NCBI RefSeq assembly: GCF_950023065.1 | Contig: NC_088679.1 | Span: 37,324,001-37,388,000, forward strand | Source: Planococcus citri | Taxonomy: Eukaryota > Arthropoda > Insecta > Hemiptera > Pseudococcidae | Length of the DNA stretch: 64,000 bases | Direction: 5' to 3' | In this document: piece by piece, positions 21,089 through 32,485 of the stretch | Position numbering within the stretch: position 1 is the stretch's first letter | How the letters are laid out: each line of letters opens with the position of its first letter | Translations under genes and position numbers: made by a program | Notes under the pieces: model-generated | What the model was told of the DNA's origin: nothing | Databases searched by the model: none | What the model saw: only the letters and a program-made list of their open reading frames with translations

Positions 21089-23402
21089 TCAATCGCGTTC
21101 GTTCGAACTCCTAGAATTCGATCTACTTTTAGAGGCACGATTCGAAGCTCTATCATGTTGAGAATCGAACGATTTAGACTTGGATCGCGATCTCGATTTG
21201 CTATTCTCTTTTTCGGTACTAGACCTAGAATTCGATGGTTTTTTCTGAACAGATGGCGATCTAGTTTTTGACTTGGACTTGGACTTGGACCTCGATACAC
21301 TATGGTTTTTCTCGTTCTTCGGAGATTTGGATTTATCGTCACGTTTCACGGACGCGTCAGTCTGGTGGTTATCATTTTTAGATACAGATCGCGATCGTTT
21401 TCGTGGCGTTTTAGAACGTGATCTATTTCTATCTTTGGAACCAGAATGACGTTTTTTCTTCGATTTACTTATATCGGTGGTTCTCGATCTGGAACGTTTT
21501 GGTTCACGCGAACGAGATTTCGATCGACGGTTTTCTTTGGATGCCGATCTCCTACTACGTCGCTTTTCTCGCGAAATCGATCGACGGAAAGAGCGCGATC
21601 GACTTCTAGACCTACGACGGTCTCTGGATTTTGATCTAGATCGTCCACGTGATCGGTAACGTCTGGTTAGAGGTGATCTGTTTCAATATCATAAAATAAC
21701 AGCATTAGAAAACGAATTAAAAAGTTATCATAAAGCGTTTTTCTTTTACGACTTATAAATAAAATAAAAGGATGAGTTTGAGTTACGATGCGATGGAAAG
21801 GTTTAAATTTTTTCAAACAAATAAAAAGGCTAAACATTTAAATGCGCTGTTGCTGGGTTTAGGTAACTAATTTCAATTTGCGTGTTTCAAATAATCAACC
21901 CTCAACTGCGCACGAAAATGCATACACTACGAAAGAATGTTAAAAGAATGATATATACCAAAACCGACTTTAAATCATAAAAGAAAATAATTAGTGAACC
22001 AAAAAAAGAAAAATAGCATTAAAAATGATAACGATGAAAAAAAAAGTGATATGTACAGAAGATAGGAAAAAAAAGAAAAAAACCTGATATTACAAATTAC
22101 AAAAGAAAAAAAAATGAAATAAAATAATAATATACTCTCAATTCAAAACGTTCCTATACCTACCAATAGTAGGATGACACAACTGTTAACATTTAGTACC
22201 TATTCAACATCCCCATCTTTCGACTCCAAAAACCAATTATCAGGACATGTTTGTCACAAAATCGAGCTCAACCAGCTTTCTCATCAATTATTAACCATAC
22301 CATATCAACAACCAAATTACATTACATACCCATCCTGAATTATAAACGAATGCTAATCATAAAAATACTCGTAAAGCGACTTTCTACAAAATGTCGCACA
22401 CATATTACGTCATAAAACAAGATTTGAACAAGCTGTTATTTCATAATCACAAATTCATACGTTTAAAGGCTTACTCAGTAAAAAAAGTCGTGCTAGGAAT
22501 GTTCTTACTTGAAGGATGTTTTGATATATTACACTCGACGAAACACGAAAGTAATCGCTAGCACGTCTTTTCGCTTTGTAAAAAAATTCGCAAAATTTTT
22601 CAAAATTAACAATATCAATTGGATTACACAACTTACCTAAGTATACGAGGAGAATATCTAGAAACAAATAGAGAAAAAACAAGATATAATTACTTCATTC
22701 AACATGTACGAGAGCAAAATCACTTCAAATCAATCACTACGTACCTAGATGATGGTCGTTTGTACCCATACATAGATTCCGGACAATCGCGAGAAAAGTG
22801 TCCTTTCCTGTTACAACTATAACACCTTAAATTAGAGATAGGGCCGGTACGACGACGTTCATACGCTCTGGGTCTGGCAAATGTAACGCGTATACGACTA
22901 CCATTCAAATTCCTGCGAATAAAGAATAGATCACGATAATTAATACGTCTTTCGGTAGAACCAAGATTAATCCAGAATCTACTCGCATTCCATCGGTAGC
23001 TTTTAAAGCATCGGCGGCATCTTCGTCCTTACGAAACACAACGAATGCAAAAGCTGGTACCGTTCTGGACTGCCAAACTTCCACCAATCGTCCATATTTC
23101 TCAAACTGTTTTTCCAAGTCCCGCTTGGAAATACCCCAACCTAGCACATTCGACATAGGACATAGGTTTGAAAAAGTTATCATCGCAGAAGCCTAATGAT
23201 AATACTGATAAGTAATTTGCTCACCAATATCACTAATATGAAGTCGATTTCGATCGAAAGGCGGTGTCCGTGCTCTGCTACGACTCCTTGAACGACTACC
23301 ACTTCTGCTACGACTTGAACTACTACGACTACGACGACGAATACTACGACTTCGACTTTTACTATGAGATCGGCTGGAAGAACTACTACGTCGACTAGGC
23401 AT
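21089..23402 (-). CDS. SR-family splicing factor: RS - RRM - CCHC knuckle - RS
   Basis: Four coding exons (23225-23402, 22987-23140, 22745-22912, 21089-21677) give 362 residues. Residues 1-47 form a first arginine/serine domain. About 53-125 is an RNA-recognition motif (LHISDIG as RNP2, AFAFVVF as RNP1, ending NGSRIRVTFARP). Residues 140-153 form a zinc knuckle, C-x2-C-x4-H-x4-C (CYSCNRKGHFSRDC). About 165-362 is a long second RS domain. The flanking RS domains recall Tra2, while the knuckle recalls 9G8/SRSF7 or Drosophila x16; I cannot assign one ortholog. The role would be nuclear pre-mRNA splicing regulation. The frame across intron 2 works only with a non-canonical GC donor (AT|GCGAGT at 22986-22985). 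Intron 3 is 1067 bp. Confidence 0.9.
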
Positions 23403-24056
23403 CGTGAAAATGGTAATGAAGTCTTAAAAATCTGTAGTAACAATAAAACCGTAAGAATAAAATTAATGCTAGAGTTCAATAGTGCTACGTGTAAGCCTTT
23501 TCGTTCAAGATAAAACAGGCTGCCTATGATTATGGGAGGTGATAAACAAATTGAGGAAATCGTGAAAATAGATAACACCGTGAATCGTAATGGAACATTT
23601 AATTATTCAAGATCAAATAAGCTTGATAGTAACGCATACTTACAATGAAAATTCACTAACAGCACCATATCAACTCTTCATCTTTCTGTTGAACTTTCTC
23701 GCTAGAAAAATTTCAATGGCGTCAGATTTTCTAAGCTTGAACTTGATCAAAAAAGTTGGCTACTCAAAAATTTACATAATTTTTTTCAACCGATATTGAG
23801 AACCACTGATTATTTTACCTATCAAAATTACCTATTTTTCGGAAAATCTTCTTTCAACTTTGAAATCAAAACGACACACAAGCGAAAACTGATAAAAAAA
23901 TTTCTTTTTTTTTCTAAAAAAAATTGAGTTGTTGATAAATATATAAATATAAATGACAACTGACAAGAGCCTCCAGAGCCCTGGAGAAAAGAGAAAGAGA
24001 ATGAAACGAAACAAAATTTGGGAGCTTTTCAAATTTTTCAATTGCCGAATGATCAT
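23403..24056. promoter_or_regulatory. Upstream region of the SR gene
   Basis: It contains the 5' UTR and promoter of the minus-strand gene but no placeable core elements. A short plus-strand frame at 23590-23799 has no recognisable features. Confidence 0.4.
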
Positions 24057-24064
24057 CTTCTGAT

Positions 24065-24581
24065 CAGTGTTGCCAAGTTAGCATAATGGATGCTAGATTT
24101 GGCATAATTTTTTTTCATTTAGCTCCCAAAATTTGCATTTAGCATCTGGCATCTTGTTTGGCATAATTATCTGTCCAGTCTAGCATCTCAACTTGATTTT
24201 AGCACCTGAATTTTTCTCCCAAAATTGTCGTTTTTGTTGCTCTGGAAGCAGAAATTTCGAAATTTCTCCTAATTTACAGTGAAATTCGTACCATTTCACC
24301 CCTATTTCCAAAATTTCAAAGATTAATCGTAAGTTATAAGCAAAAAATCAACTGAAAAGTTTAGCATCTTAAAAAGCATCCAATTTTAGCATCTTTTTTG
24401 AATTTTAGCATCCATCGAAATTGAACTTTTGGCCACATTTTCAATGATACTCGGTTCAAAAACGAAAAATCCTGTTTAGCATCCAATTTAGCATAATTTT
24501 TTTCGATTTTGGCACCCAAACAGAAACAGCATCTTTTGGACATCCAAAAGCATCCGATCGAAAAAAAACTTGGCAACACTG
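24065..24581. mobile_element. Non-autonomous hAT-type element, 517 bp, 8-bp target duplication
   Basis: The ends are 15-bp inverted repeats, CAGTGTTGCCAAGTT at the left and AACTTGGCAACACTG at the right. They are directly flanked by identical 8-bp copies of CTTCTGAT (24057-24064 and 24582-24589). An 8-bp duplication with CAG-type ends is diagnostic of hAT transposition. Inside, a TAGCATC/TAGCATAATT motif recurs many times in both halves, as expected of subterminal transposase-binding repeats. There is no transposase reading frame. Confidence 0.93.
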
Positions 24582-24606
24582 CTTCTGATCTTCCTCGGGA
24601 TGAATA

Positions 24607-24854
24607 AAGCTCTTTAATACAAGTATGGAAATAGATTATACTCTTAAGAAAGTCATAGGATTTTACGTAAGTTTTACGTACTGCGCAGTGCGCGAGCACG
24701 CATCAAATCAGCTGTTCACGTACAACGTTGCACCCCCTTGGTTGCTCCACCGCGTGACGACACCAACCTGCCATGCGCAGTACGTAACACATACGTAAAA
24801 TGCTATGACTTTCTTAAGAGCATACTCTATTTCCATACTTGTATTAAAGAGCTT
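24607..24854. mobile_element. 248-bp MITE with ~50-bp inverted repeats, TA target site
   Basis: AAGCTCTTTAATACAAGTAT at the left pairs with ATACTTGTATTAAAGAGCTT at the right. The arms continue inward through AAGAAAGTCATAG for about 55 bp. TA dinucleotides flank both ends (24605-24606 and 24855-24856). The centre is unusually GC-rich and contains repeated TACGTA- and TGCGCAGT-like words. It sits only 17 bp beyond the target duplication of the neighbouring hAT element. Confidence 0.85.
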
Positions 24855-24856
24855 TA

Positions 24857-25416
24857 GGGATGAAAAACTATATCACCGATCAAAGTAACTTCCTTCATCA
24901 AAGGTAAAACAATTAATTATGTCGGCAGACTTCTTACTATATTATGGACGATCATGCTAAAATCTTCGGGTAAATCGATTTCAAGTGTTGAATGTGTTCG
25001 TATGTTTCAGATTCCAGACTTGCTTTACATAACCGTTGCAAGCCTATTATAACGGTAAGCTAAGCACTTCAGTGGAGAAGATAGTATGCATAATTTCTAT
25101 TCAACTCATCTTTGTTTCATTCTGTTTTCCGTATTCTATTTAGCTTATAGATTATCAAAGTGTGATGTTCCAATCGTTCCAATCACTGAGATGATTTGGT
25201 GAAAGCTTGAAAATAAAATCAAGTAACTGAAATAATATTTGGTTATTCATATTACCTTCAATCGATATGCAAATTGGCTGTTTTGATTGACTATTATTCT
25301 GGGTAATTAGTTTTTATTACATATCTGTGTTTGCTTGAAAATATTGTAAAATTATCGTTATATTTTCAATTTTTTCACAAATTTTAGTGGTAGTTGTGGG
25401 ATTATATATTTTCAAA
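24857..25416. promoter_or_regulatory. Upstream region and 5' UTR of TBCC
   Basis: A polypyrimidine tract and AG (CACAAATTTTAG, ending 25386) 30 bp before the start codon suggest a 5' UTR intron, hence an untranslated first exon somewhere upstream. No core promoter element is clear. Confidence 0.45.
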
Positions 25417-26527
25417 ATGAGCGATCAAGATTCAGTGGAATCCATAAAAGATCGCAAAATACGATTATTAACTCAAAAAAATGAAGAACGTAAACAGAAA
25501 TTGGAGAAACGAAAAGAAAGCAAGGCGATGCAAAGCTTACAAGAAGAAAACATCAACTTCGTATTGGATAAATTTGAACAATTGGAGAAAGAAATAATAT
25601 CTTGTCTTAGCCAAATCGAAGACGTCAATGTACCCAAAGAATCATTACCCGAATTATTCGATTCCAGTTATTGTAAATTAGAAGAATGGCAAAAAATGAT
25701 TTCATTAACTTCTCACATATTAAGAATTTATCATAAGAAGCAGTTTCAAGTAAAATACCAAGAGATGAATGATAAACGTTTGAAACTAGAGCAAAGTTTA
25801 ATACCTCAGAAAAAGTTCAGGTATGTGTTATGTCGTTCAAAAATGTTTACAGACATATTATTCCGTATGTAATCTAATGAAACTCTATATTTTTAGCTTT
25901 ACGAAACTACGTTCCAAGAATGCGAAAAATGAGACCGGTGATAAGGAATTATTCCCAAACAATGTTCAAGACGAGCCCGACGCTGCCGCCGTCACTGAGA
26001 AACCAGCCAAGAAATATGTCCTGAAATTGGACGACGAATTTGGCTTTTTCCAACGAGAAAATGAGAGCGTTGTGCTGAAACACGAAGAAGTGTTCCTGAA
26101 AGATGTTACCTTTCGTGATTTGAAATCTTGCCAGATCAGAATGGAAGGAGGAGCAAATACAGTTCATTTTGTTTCATTGACAGACTGTTTGATACTTTGT
26201 GGACCAGTTTCAACGTCTATATTCGTAGATAAGTGTTCAAACTGTACGTTCGTCGTTGCTTGTCAACAGCTCCGAGTGCATCATACATTTGATACGAATT
26301 TTTACGTTCACGTTACCAGTCGTGCTATAATAGAAGATTGTAAAACGGTTTATTTCTCTCCTTATAACTGGGATTATGACGGTATAGATGAACATTTCCA
26401 GAAAGTAAATTTAGATAAGGCTGTGAATAATTGGAATTTGGTTAATGATTTTAATTGGCTTTCATCGGCGCCTTCGCCGAACTGGAAAATAATCGAAGAA
26501 AGTGAAAGAAAGTTGAAATGGAGCTGA
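25417..26527 (+). CDS. TBCC: Tubulin-folding cofactor C
   Basis: Two coding exons (25417-25820 and 25897-26527) encode 344 residues, against about 346 for human TBCC. The first ~110 residues are charged and helical, matching the spectrin-like N-terminal domain. The C-terminal half is the beta-helical C-CAP/cofactor-C domain. It includes the ACQQLR segment, whose Arg261 aligns with the catalytic arginine finger (Arg262 in human), and a SPYNWDYDGID stretch after it. In the tubulin-folding complex with cofactors D and E this arginine stimulates GTP hydrolysis by beta-tubulin, releasing alpha/beta dimers. The start was chosen at the first ATG after the acceptor. The gene is tail to tail with armadillo. 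Confidence 0.97.
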
Positions 26528-27702
26528 ACTTATTTTAGAGAGCTTTTTCGATTTCGTTACCTATTTAATTTTCCACGGAACGCTGAATCTTTGTATACCA
26601 TTATTGCCACTATTATTTTTAACTCGTTAACATTTGTAATATGTAATGAAATTATTGAAGATGTTTTTAACAAATTATAACTTTTCTATGCCGCAGAATT
26701 ATTTTCAATTTCGCCATCCATAGACTTTCTTAGAGAGTTATCAAACGTCACGCAACTGACGTAAAAAAATCATGTTGGATAATGCGATACACATACAAAA
26801 CGGTATGATATAAGAATAGGGGTTCTCTCATTCATGAGTAGATTAAATTGAAAAAAAAATCTTACACATAGGTACGTCAGAAATTTATATTTCCGAATTC
26901 TCACCAATATTACAAGTACAGTTTAAAATTTTACTAATTTTAGGACTTTAGGTATAAGTGAAGTGCTGAACTTGTAGTTATAGTGCTTACTATAGCAGTA
27001 GCGAGAACAAAAAAAAAGTCTGATGTAGTCATATTAATTCTTACAAGTACTTATTTTCGATACCTAAACAATGAACAGAAAATAGCTTAAATACAATAAT
27101 TTTGTGTTCAATCATTACATTTCATGATTATAATAACACATAACAAAAGAAAAAAAAACAGTACAAAATCAGAAATAATAGGAGGACATTTTTAAAACAT
27201 AAGTACACACAGGACTGGAGTGTATTAATTTTGAAAATGTCGACGGATTGTACCTACCGAAACAAAAAATTAAAAATACGTTCAAAAAATGAAATAAAGA
27301 GCTGAAATTTTTTTTTGACATTTTTGGAACGATAAAATAAAATGAAAAGAAAGTTTGCCCTAATCGCTAGAAATATTTTACAAAATAAATATATGGACTA
27401 CTTACATTAATAATACTTCAAAGATTCGCATAATACTACTGTATAATTCCAACTAGAGTCTTTTCATCAACCATTACGTAGTATACTCGCTTACTAATAA
27501 AATATATGTATTTAAAAATGAAAAAGAATTATAAAAATGCTTAAGCTACAAACGAATACCGATTGACAATATAAACAGCAGTTTTAGAGATCAAAAACAG
27601 GAAAAGAAAAAAATATCTACGTAAAAACATTGAAAAATAAATAAATAAAACAAACAAATAAATAAAAAGAAACATTGCAATAAAATGTGATTTGGCAGAA
27701 AG
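26528..27702. other. Convergent 3' region of TBCC and armadillo
   Basis: It is AT-rich with no coding exon. It must contain the 3' UTRs of TBCC (from the left) and armadillo (from the right). Several poly-A and poly-T stretches are present, but I could not choose a specific cleavage site. Confidence 0.5.
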
Positions 27703-30700
27703 TCACAGGTCGGTGTCGTACCATGCGGCAACTATATCATTTTCCAAAGGAGGCATCGGTAATTCGTTCAAATGATCTTGAGTTCCGTTTAAGGGTAACG
27801 TGTCATACCCTGTAATAAGTACCCATATGTTTTTAATGTGAAAAATCAAAAACAATCATTCAATGTGAGCAATTAGCATAAAGCAAAATTCGAAGCACTA
27901 CGAACTTAAAATTTCTTATTTCCAATAATGTAATAGTACGTACCGGAATGATGGTAATTTTGACTCGTTACATTAACGAGCCCTTGCCCGTACATGTTAT
28001 AACTGTCTTCACCTAACATATCCTACAAAATAACAAGCCAAAAAACGAAAAATCAAAGCATATATCAAAGCGGTTGTGATAAAGCACATAGCTGAGTAAA
28101 ATAGGCGATTTGGCTTCAGTAAAAAAAATTCAAAAAAGTTCCATGATTAACCCCCAATAGTGTATTACATCCCTTCAACTTTGAAAAAACTCGGTCGACA
28201 ACAGAACCATCAAATTAGGAAATTTTTACTGAAATTGCAATTTCACCCCTTTTGAAGGGGTTAGAGGTGATTTGTCGATCTGAAAATTTTATCACAGGAG
28301 TTTTAATTTATAGGGAACAACTTCTACTGGTTAGCTTCAAAATCCGAGGACAAGGCCAAATCGTCTACAATTGCTGGTATTAATAATACGGATATCTGAA
28401 GGGTCGAGCAAAGTGAAAATGCTTTCAATAAAAATCAAATCATAACTACTTGCTGTACCTACGCAATTTAATGTCTAAATGAAATAATGGTCAAAAAAAA
28501 CTACTAAAAAAGGGCACATAATTCGCTTTAAATACGAGAATGGATAGCAAGATACTCAAATTGACTATCTACATTCGCAACGCTATAGGCGTGCAAATTG
28601 CAAGTTACGGCAAACGAACAAACCTGCAGGTCTTGGTCCATTCCTAGATCGCCACTAGGTGGCCAAACATTTTGATCATCTCTGAACAACGAATTAGTCA
28701 ACTCCATGGATAGCCGTTTCTTGTAATCCGGAGGTTTGTCTTCGGACATACGGAATAATACTGCAGCCGCGTACGTTGCTGAAAGTAACGAATAAATTGA
28801 TTTTCTTTCGTCTTGTACCAGAAGTATTTCTGCCTTGAGACAGTGGTTATATTTGTGTAATTATAGCAACTGGCACTTACCAACGCCTTCATTTCTAGAA
28901 TGTAGCAATTCAGTGAGCGGAGCTGTAGCGCCTTCCTGCTCGATAAGTTCGGCGCCTTCTTTTTCGACAGCTAATTCGCAAAGTGCACCAGCAGCCACTC
29001 GTTGAATGTTTTCTATTTCGTTGAACAGCAATTGAACAAATATGGGGATAACTTGTTGCGATCGAATGATAGCTCTATTATGTGATTCTCGAGCGAGTAT
29101 ATGAAGAGCGCCGACTGCACCTTCGACAATTTCTTCCATACGGACGCCATCCGCATATGCTCCAGTTTGCTGGCTACCGTTGCTGGCCACGCTCGAGCGT
29201 TGCTGTTGAAACCAAACAATAGACAATATTAAGCCTATATATTATACAAGCCACAAATGTAATTGGACTGAAAATCGGTATACCCTTTGAGTATCTTGGA
29301 AGGCTCGCATCAAAAGCCTGGTCAAATGATGTATAGCGCCGTGTTCGCGCAGAGGAGCGTGATTAGCTTGGCACTGCGCTAGATTTCTAATCAATCCGAT
29401 AACCGCTTTGACCAATGGCCAACGTGATGGCGGATGGAGTAGTTTCACGATTACCTGAATACCGTAATTCACTCTGACCGCATTTTGAGCCATTTCCGAT
29501 TCTACGTGTCTCGATGTCAGGTGTCGTAAAGCGCATACCTGTGTGCAACGTTCGTCACTAAGAATACAAATTTTAAAAGGGATAAAAAAGCGAACCCAAT
29601 CATACCGCAGGTTCTGTGATTTCTTCTCGATCTCCAGCACTGGCGATAGTTCTAACGAGAGCATCGATGCCGCCACATTGGCATACTGTGACTTTATTTC
29701 TCTGGTTATTGCAAGTCAAATTAGAAAGTACTCCGGCGGCGCACGTCACCACATTTACATCGGTTGAACCCAAAAGCTGCACCAGCGATTGCAATAATCC
29801 CTCGAGTCCTTCTACTTTGATAGACGCGTCCGATAAATTACGCAGAGTCCACAATACATTTTGAACCAAACGTTGGCTAGGATGGTTCAAATGCATTGCT
29901 AGAGCTTGCATTCCACCAGCTTCCACGAGGGCTGGTTTATTACTCGAACATACGGACAAAACTACACCAAAATCAAATACCAACGTCAACGTTATTTATT
30001 AATTACATCCTTATTTATCTCTCCTTGGAGATTGTTTTTTACCTTTGAGTACTCGAGACGTCGTCCATAACAATTTCTCGTAGTCGTACGTACGCATAAT
30101 ACGAACTAATTCGGTGGGTCCTTGCGAAGCCAGGATGATAAGTTTAGATTCTTGATTACCGTAAGCCAAGATTTGCAGACAATCGGTTATAATAGTGAGA
30201 AATTTCACATTGTTACGCTGCAGCAGCAACACCATTTTTTGCAATCCACCGGCTAAACGTACCGCCATTTTGGAACCTTCTTGATGTAAGAGTAAATTGT
30301 GCAGAGTTGTAATACCGTAATAGAGCACCGATTCCACCGTTGAGCTTTTAAAAAATACGCGAGAATTATTAATTATTTCGATTTGATACCAGAATATGGC
30401 AAATGTTAATGAATTACTTTAGCAATTTCACGAGAGCTGGGATTCCTCCGCTCTTAAATATGGCTAAGAGTCCTTGCCGATGATGAGATAAATTATGCAA
30501 CGTTCCGACTGCTCCTTTGGTCGTTTCCAAGTCGTTACTATTGGATATTGCTCGAACCAAAGCTGCTACCATCTATACAGTTCACCAAGACATCGTGTTA
30601 AAAGATATTGAGAAAGCAGGAAGCGAGGACCATTCAATGTCAAATCAGCAAGGTTTTGGATTTAGGTGCTCTGGAAAATTGCTATCATTCATCCCACGCC

Positions 30701-31941
30701 CTCAATTGAGACAGGTGGATGAGGTGGAGCAGGGCATGTATTTCTACAGCAATTGAAATTTCTCTTGTCATAGCGTCCAATTTTGACAAAAATTTGGCAA
30801 GCTTTTGAAAATTGAACTCTCAAAAAAAGCTCAATTCGAACATTTGAAATTTTTGGCAAATATTTTTGAAACGAATTTTAACCAGGTACTTTGCTGAGAT
30901 GATTTGACATGGAATGACCTGAGCATTAACAGAAATCAACTAAAGAGTTGATATACCTGAGGGCTATTCATTATCGCGTGTCTAGAAGCCTCTTTTTTGG
31001 AGAGCTGATGAACCATCATGGCTGCTTGCGAAACGACCACCTGATCTTCGTCGCTGAGCAGTTTAACCAATTCTGGTATGGCTCTAGTTGCCAATTCCGC
31101 GTCGTCCTAATCAAACAAGCAGCGGATCGTTGCGTTAAATAAAACGAAAAAGGATCAATTGATTAATTTGAATTTGAAAAATTACGCGCTCGTACTTGAT
31201 AATTAATTAAATTGACGACAGCGTGTTTCAGCATTTGGCTCGATTCGGACAATCGTTGCACGGCAGTCGGTTGGCCTTGATGAAACTGTGTCGAAGGGAT
31301 TTCAATTCCTTCCTCCAGCGTTTCGGGGAACATTGCGGCACGAATTCGTTGACTCCGCGTATGATTCAATTGCTGGCTCATTTCTAATTTTTAAACATTT
31401 TGAAATAGAGTTAGAATATTCGATAGGTGAATTGTGTTTTGATTCCAGGGAGAAAAGATTGTATCTAATCAGCTTTTTGGGACAGATCCACTTTGATCGA
31501 AACTCTGATTCGAGTAGATCCGAACAAATCTGGTGAGATCGAATTGGATCCAGAAAATATCCGGATCTGATTTGATCTGATCTGATCTAATTACATTTTA
31601 TCATTTTCCCCAAAGATTAGTGACTAAGGCAGGAAAAATTACCGTCGACTTGTTCGGAGGTAAATCCTTGATTGAATCCTTGATCCAAATCGAATAAAAT
31701 TTGATCTCTCTCCATGTCCTCTTCTTTGCCCGACAACGAAGGTGTCTGCGTAACCAAGCCGGTTTGAATACCGGAATCGGGCAAATAGGAATTTTGTTGC
31801 CACATTTCCACCTTCACTGGGTTAATATCATTACCCTGTTGGGCTACTGAAACATCGAAATCACTCGTTAGAAACTTTTACGTACATGTGAATAAAATTT
31901 TTTCGTATTTTCAACTTACCCGAACGCGTAGCATAGCTCAT
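27703..31941 (-). CDS. arm: Armadillo / beta-catenin
   Basis: Twelve coding exons (31920-31941, 31643-31846, 31196-31383, 30957-31106, 30418-30572, 30043-30344, 29606-29961, 29284-29538, 28881-29202, 28624-28778, 27944-28022, 27703-27809) join without a break into 764 residues (human 781). The degron Asp31-Ser-Gly-Ile-Gln-Thr36 is followed at four-residue steps by Thr40 and Ser44, the GSK3/CK1 ladder, with Thr in place of the usual second Ser. The alpha-catenin site (VQRLSESSQMLKHAVVNLIN) is intact. Armadillo repeats fill about 125-650, and the tail ends in the PDZ ligand DTDL. It should therefore serve both cadherin adhesion and Wnt/Wingless transcription. The 22-bp first coding exon is unusually small. 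The C-terminal tail is shorter than that of Drosophila Arm. Confidence 0.98.
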
Positions 31942-32485
31942 CTTTATATCCTTGCGTGTAAATTACTCCTGGAACAAACCACCGATCAATATCTAGTTGT
32001 TTGCTATAGCAAGCTGATTTCAAAGCTTGCAACTAATCATAGTTCTATTGTAGTAATCCGGCTACAAGTTAGAAAACAGAAAACTCATAAAACTCAGGTC
32101 TCAAATTATTAGAAACAAGTTCAAAACACGGAAGCTTTTGAATAATTTTGATTAAACAAAAAAATTACATAATAAACACTCAAAACACTGTAAACACAAC
32201 ACAATCGCGACTTCGCTTCGCCCTTCTGCCCTTCACCATGGTTCGCCGAGTGACGTACACTGACGGACTTTTCACATCCGCTACCCAGCGCTCCACGGCT
32301 CTCAAACACGAACTAAAGATCAAAACACGTTGATAAGAAAACTTCAAAATTGATAAATTTTTTAAAAATTTTGTTCATGTGCGATTTCAACAATTTTTCT
32401 ACGATATGAGGTAGTAATCAATAGATTTGTGACATTTTTAATAAAATACAGCAAAATACAGTATACTTTGTTTAGAGAACACATA
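31942..32485. promoter_or_regulatory. Shared head-to-head promoter of armadillo and RPUSD3
   Basis: The start codons of the two divergent genes are 545 bp apart. The middle (about 32190-32300) is locally GC-richer, with several CG dinucleotides, and is the best candidate for the core bidirectional promoter. The 5' UTRs of both genes must lie here. Confidence 0.6.

Noticed and set aside
21418..21659. Plus-strand frames opposite the RS domain
   Set aside because: They are antisense shadows of the repetitive Arg/Ser codons of the minus-strand SR gene.
29543..29864. Plus-strand frames opposite armadillo exons
   Set aside because: They are shadows of the strongly conserved minus-strand armadillo repeats.
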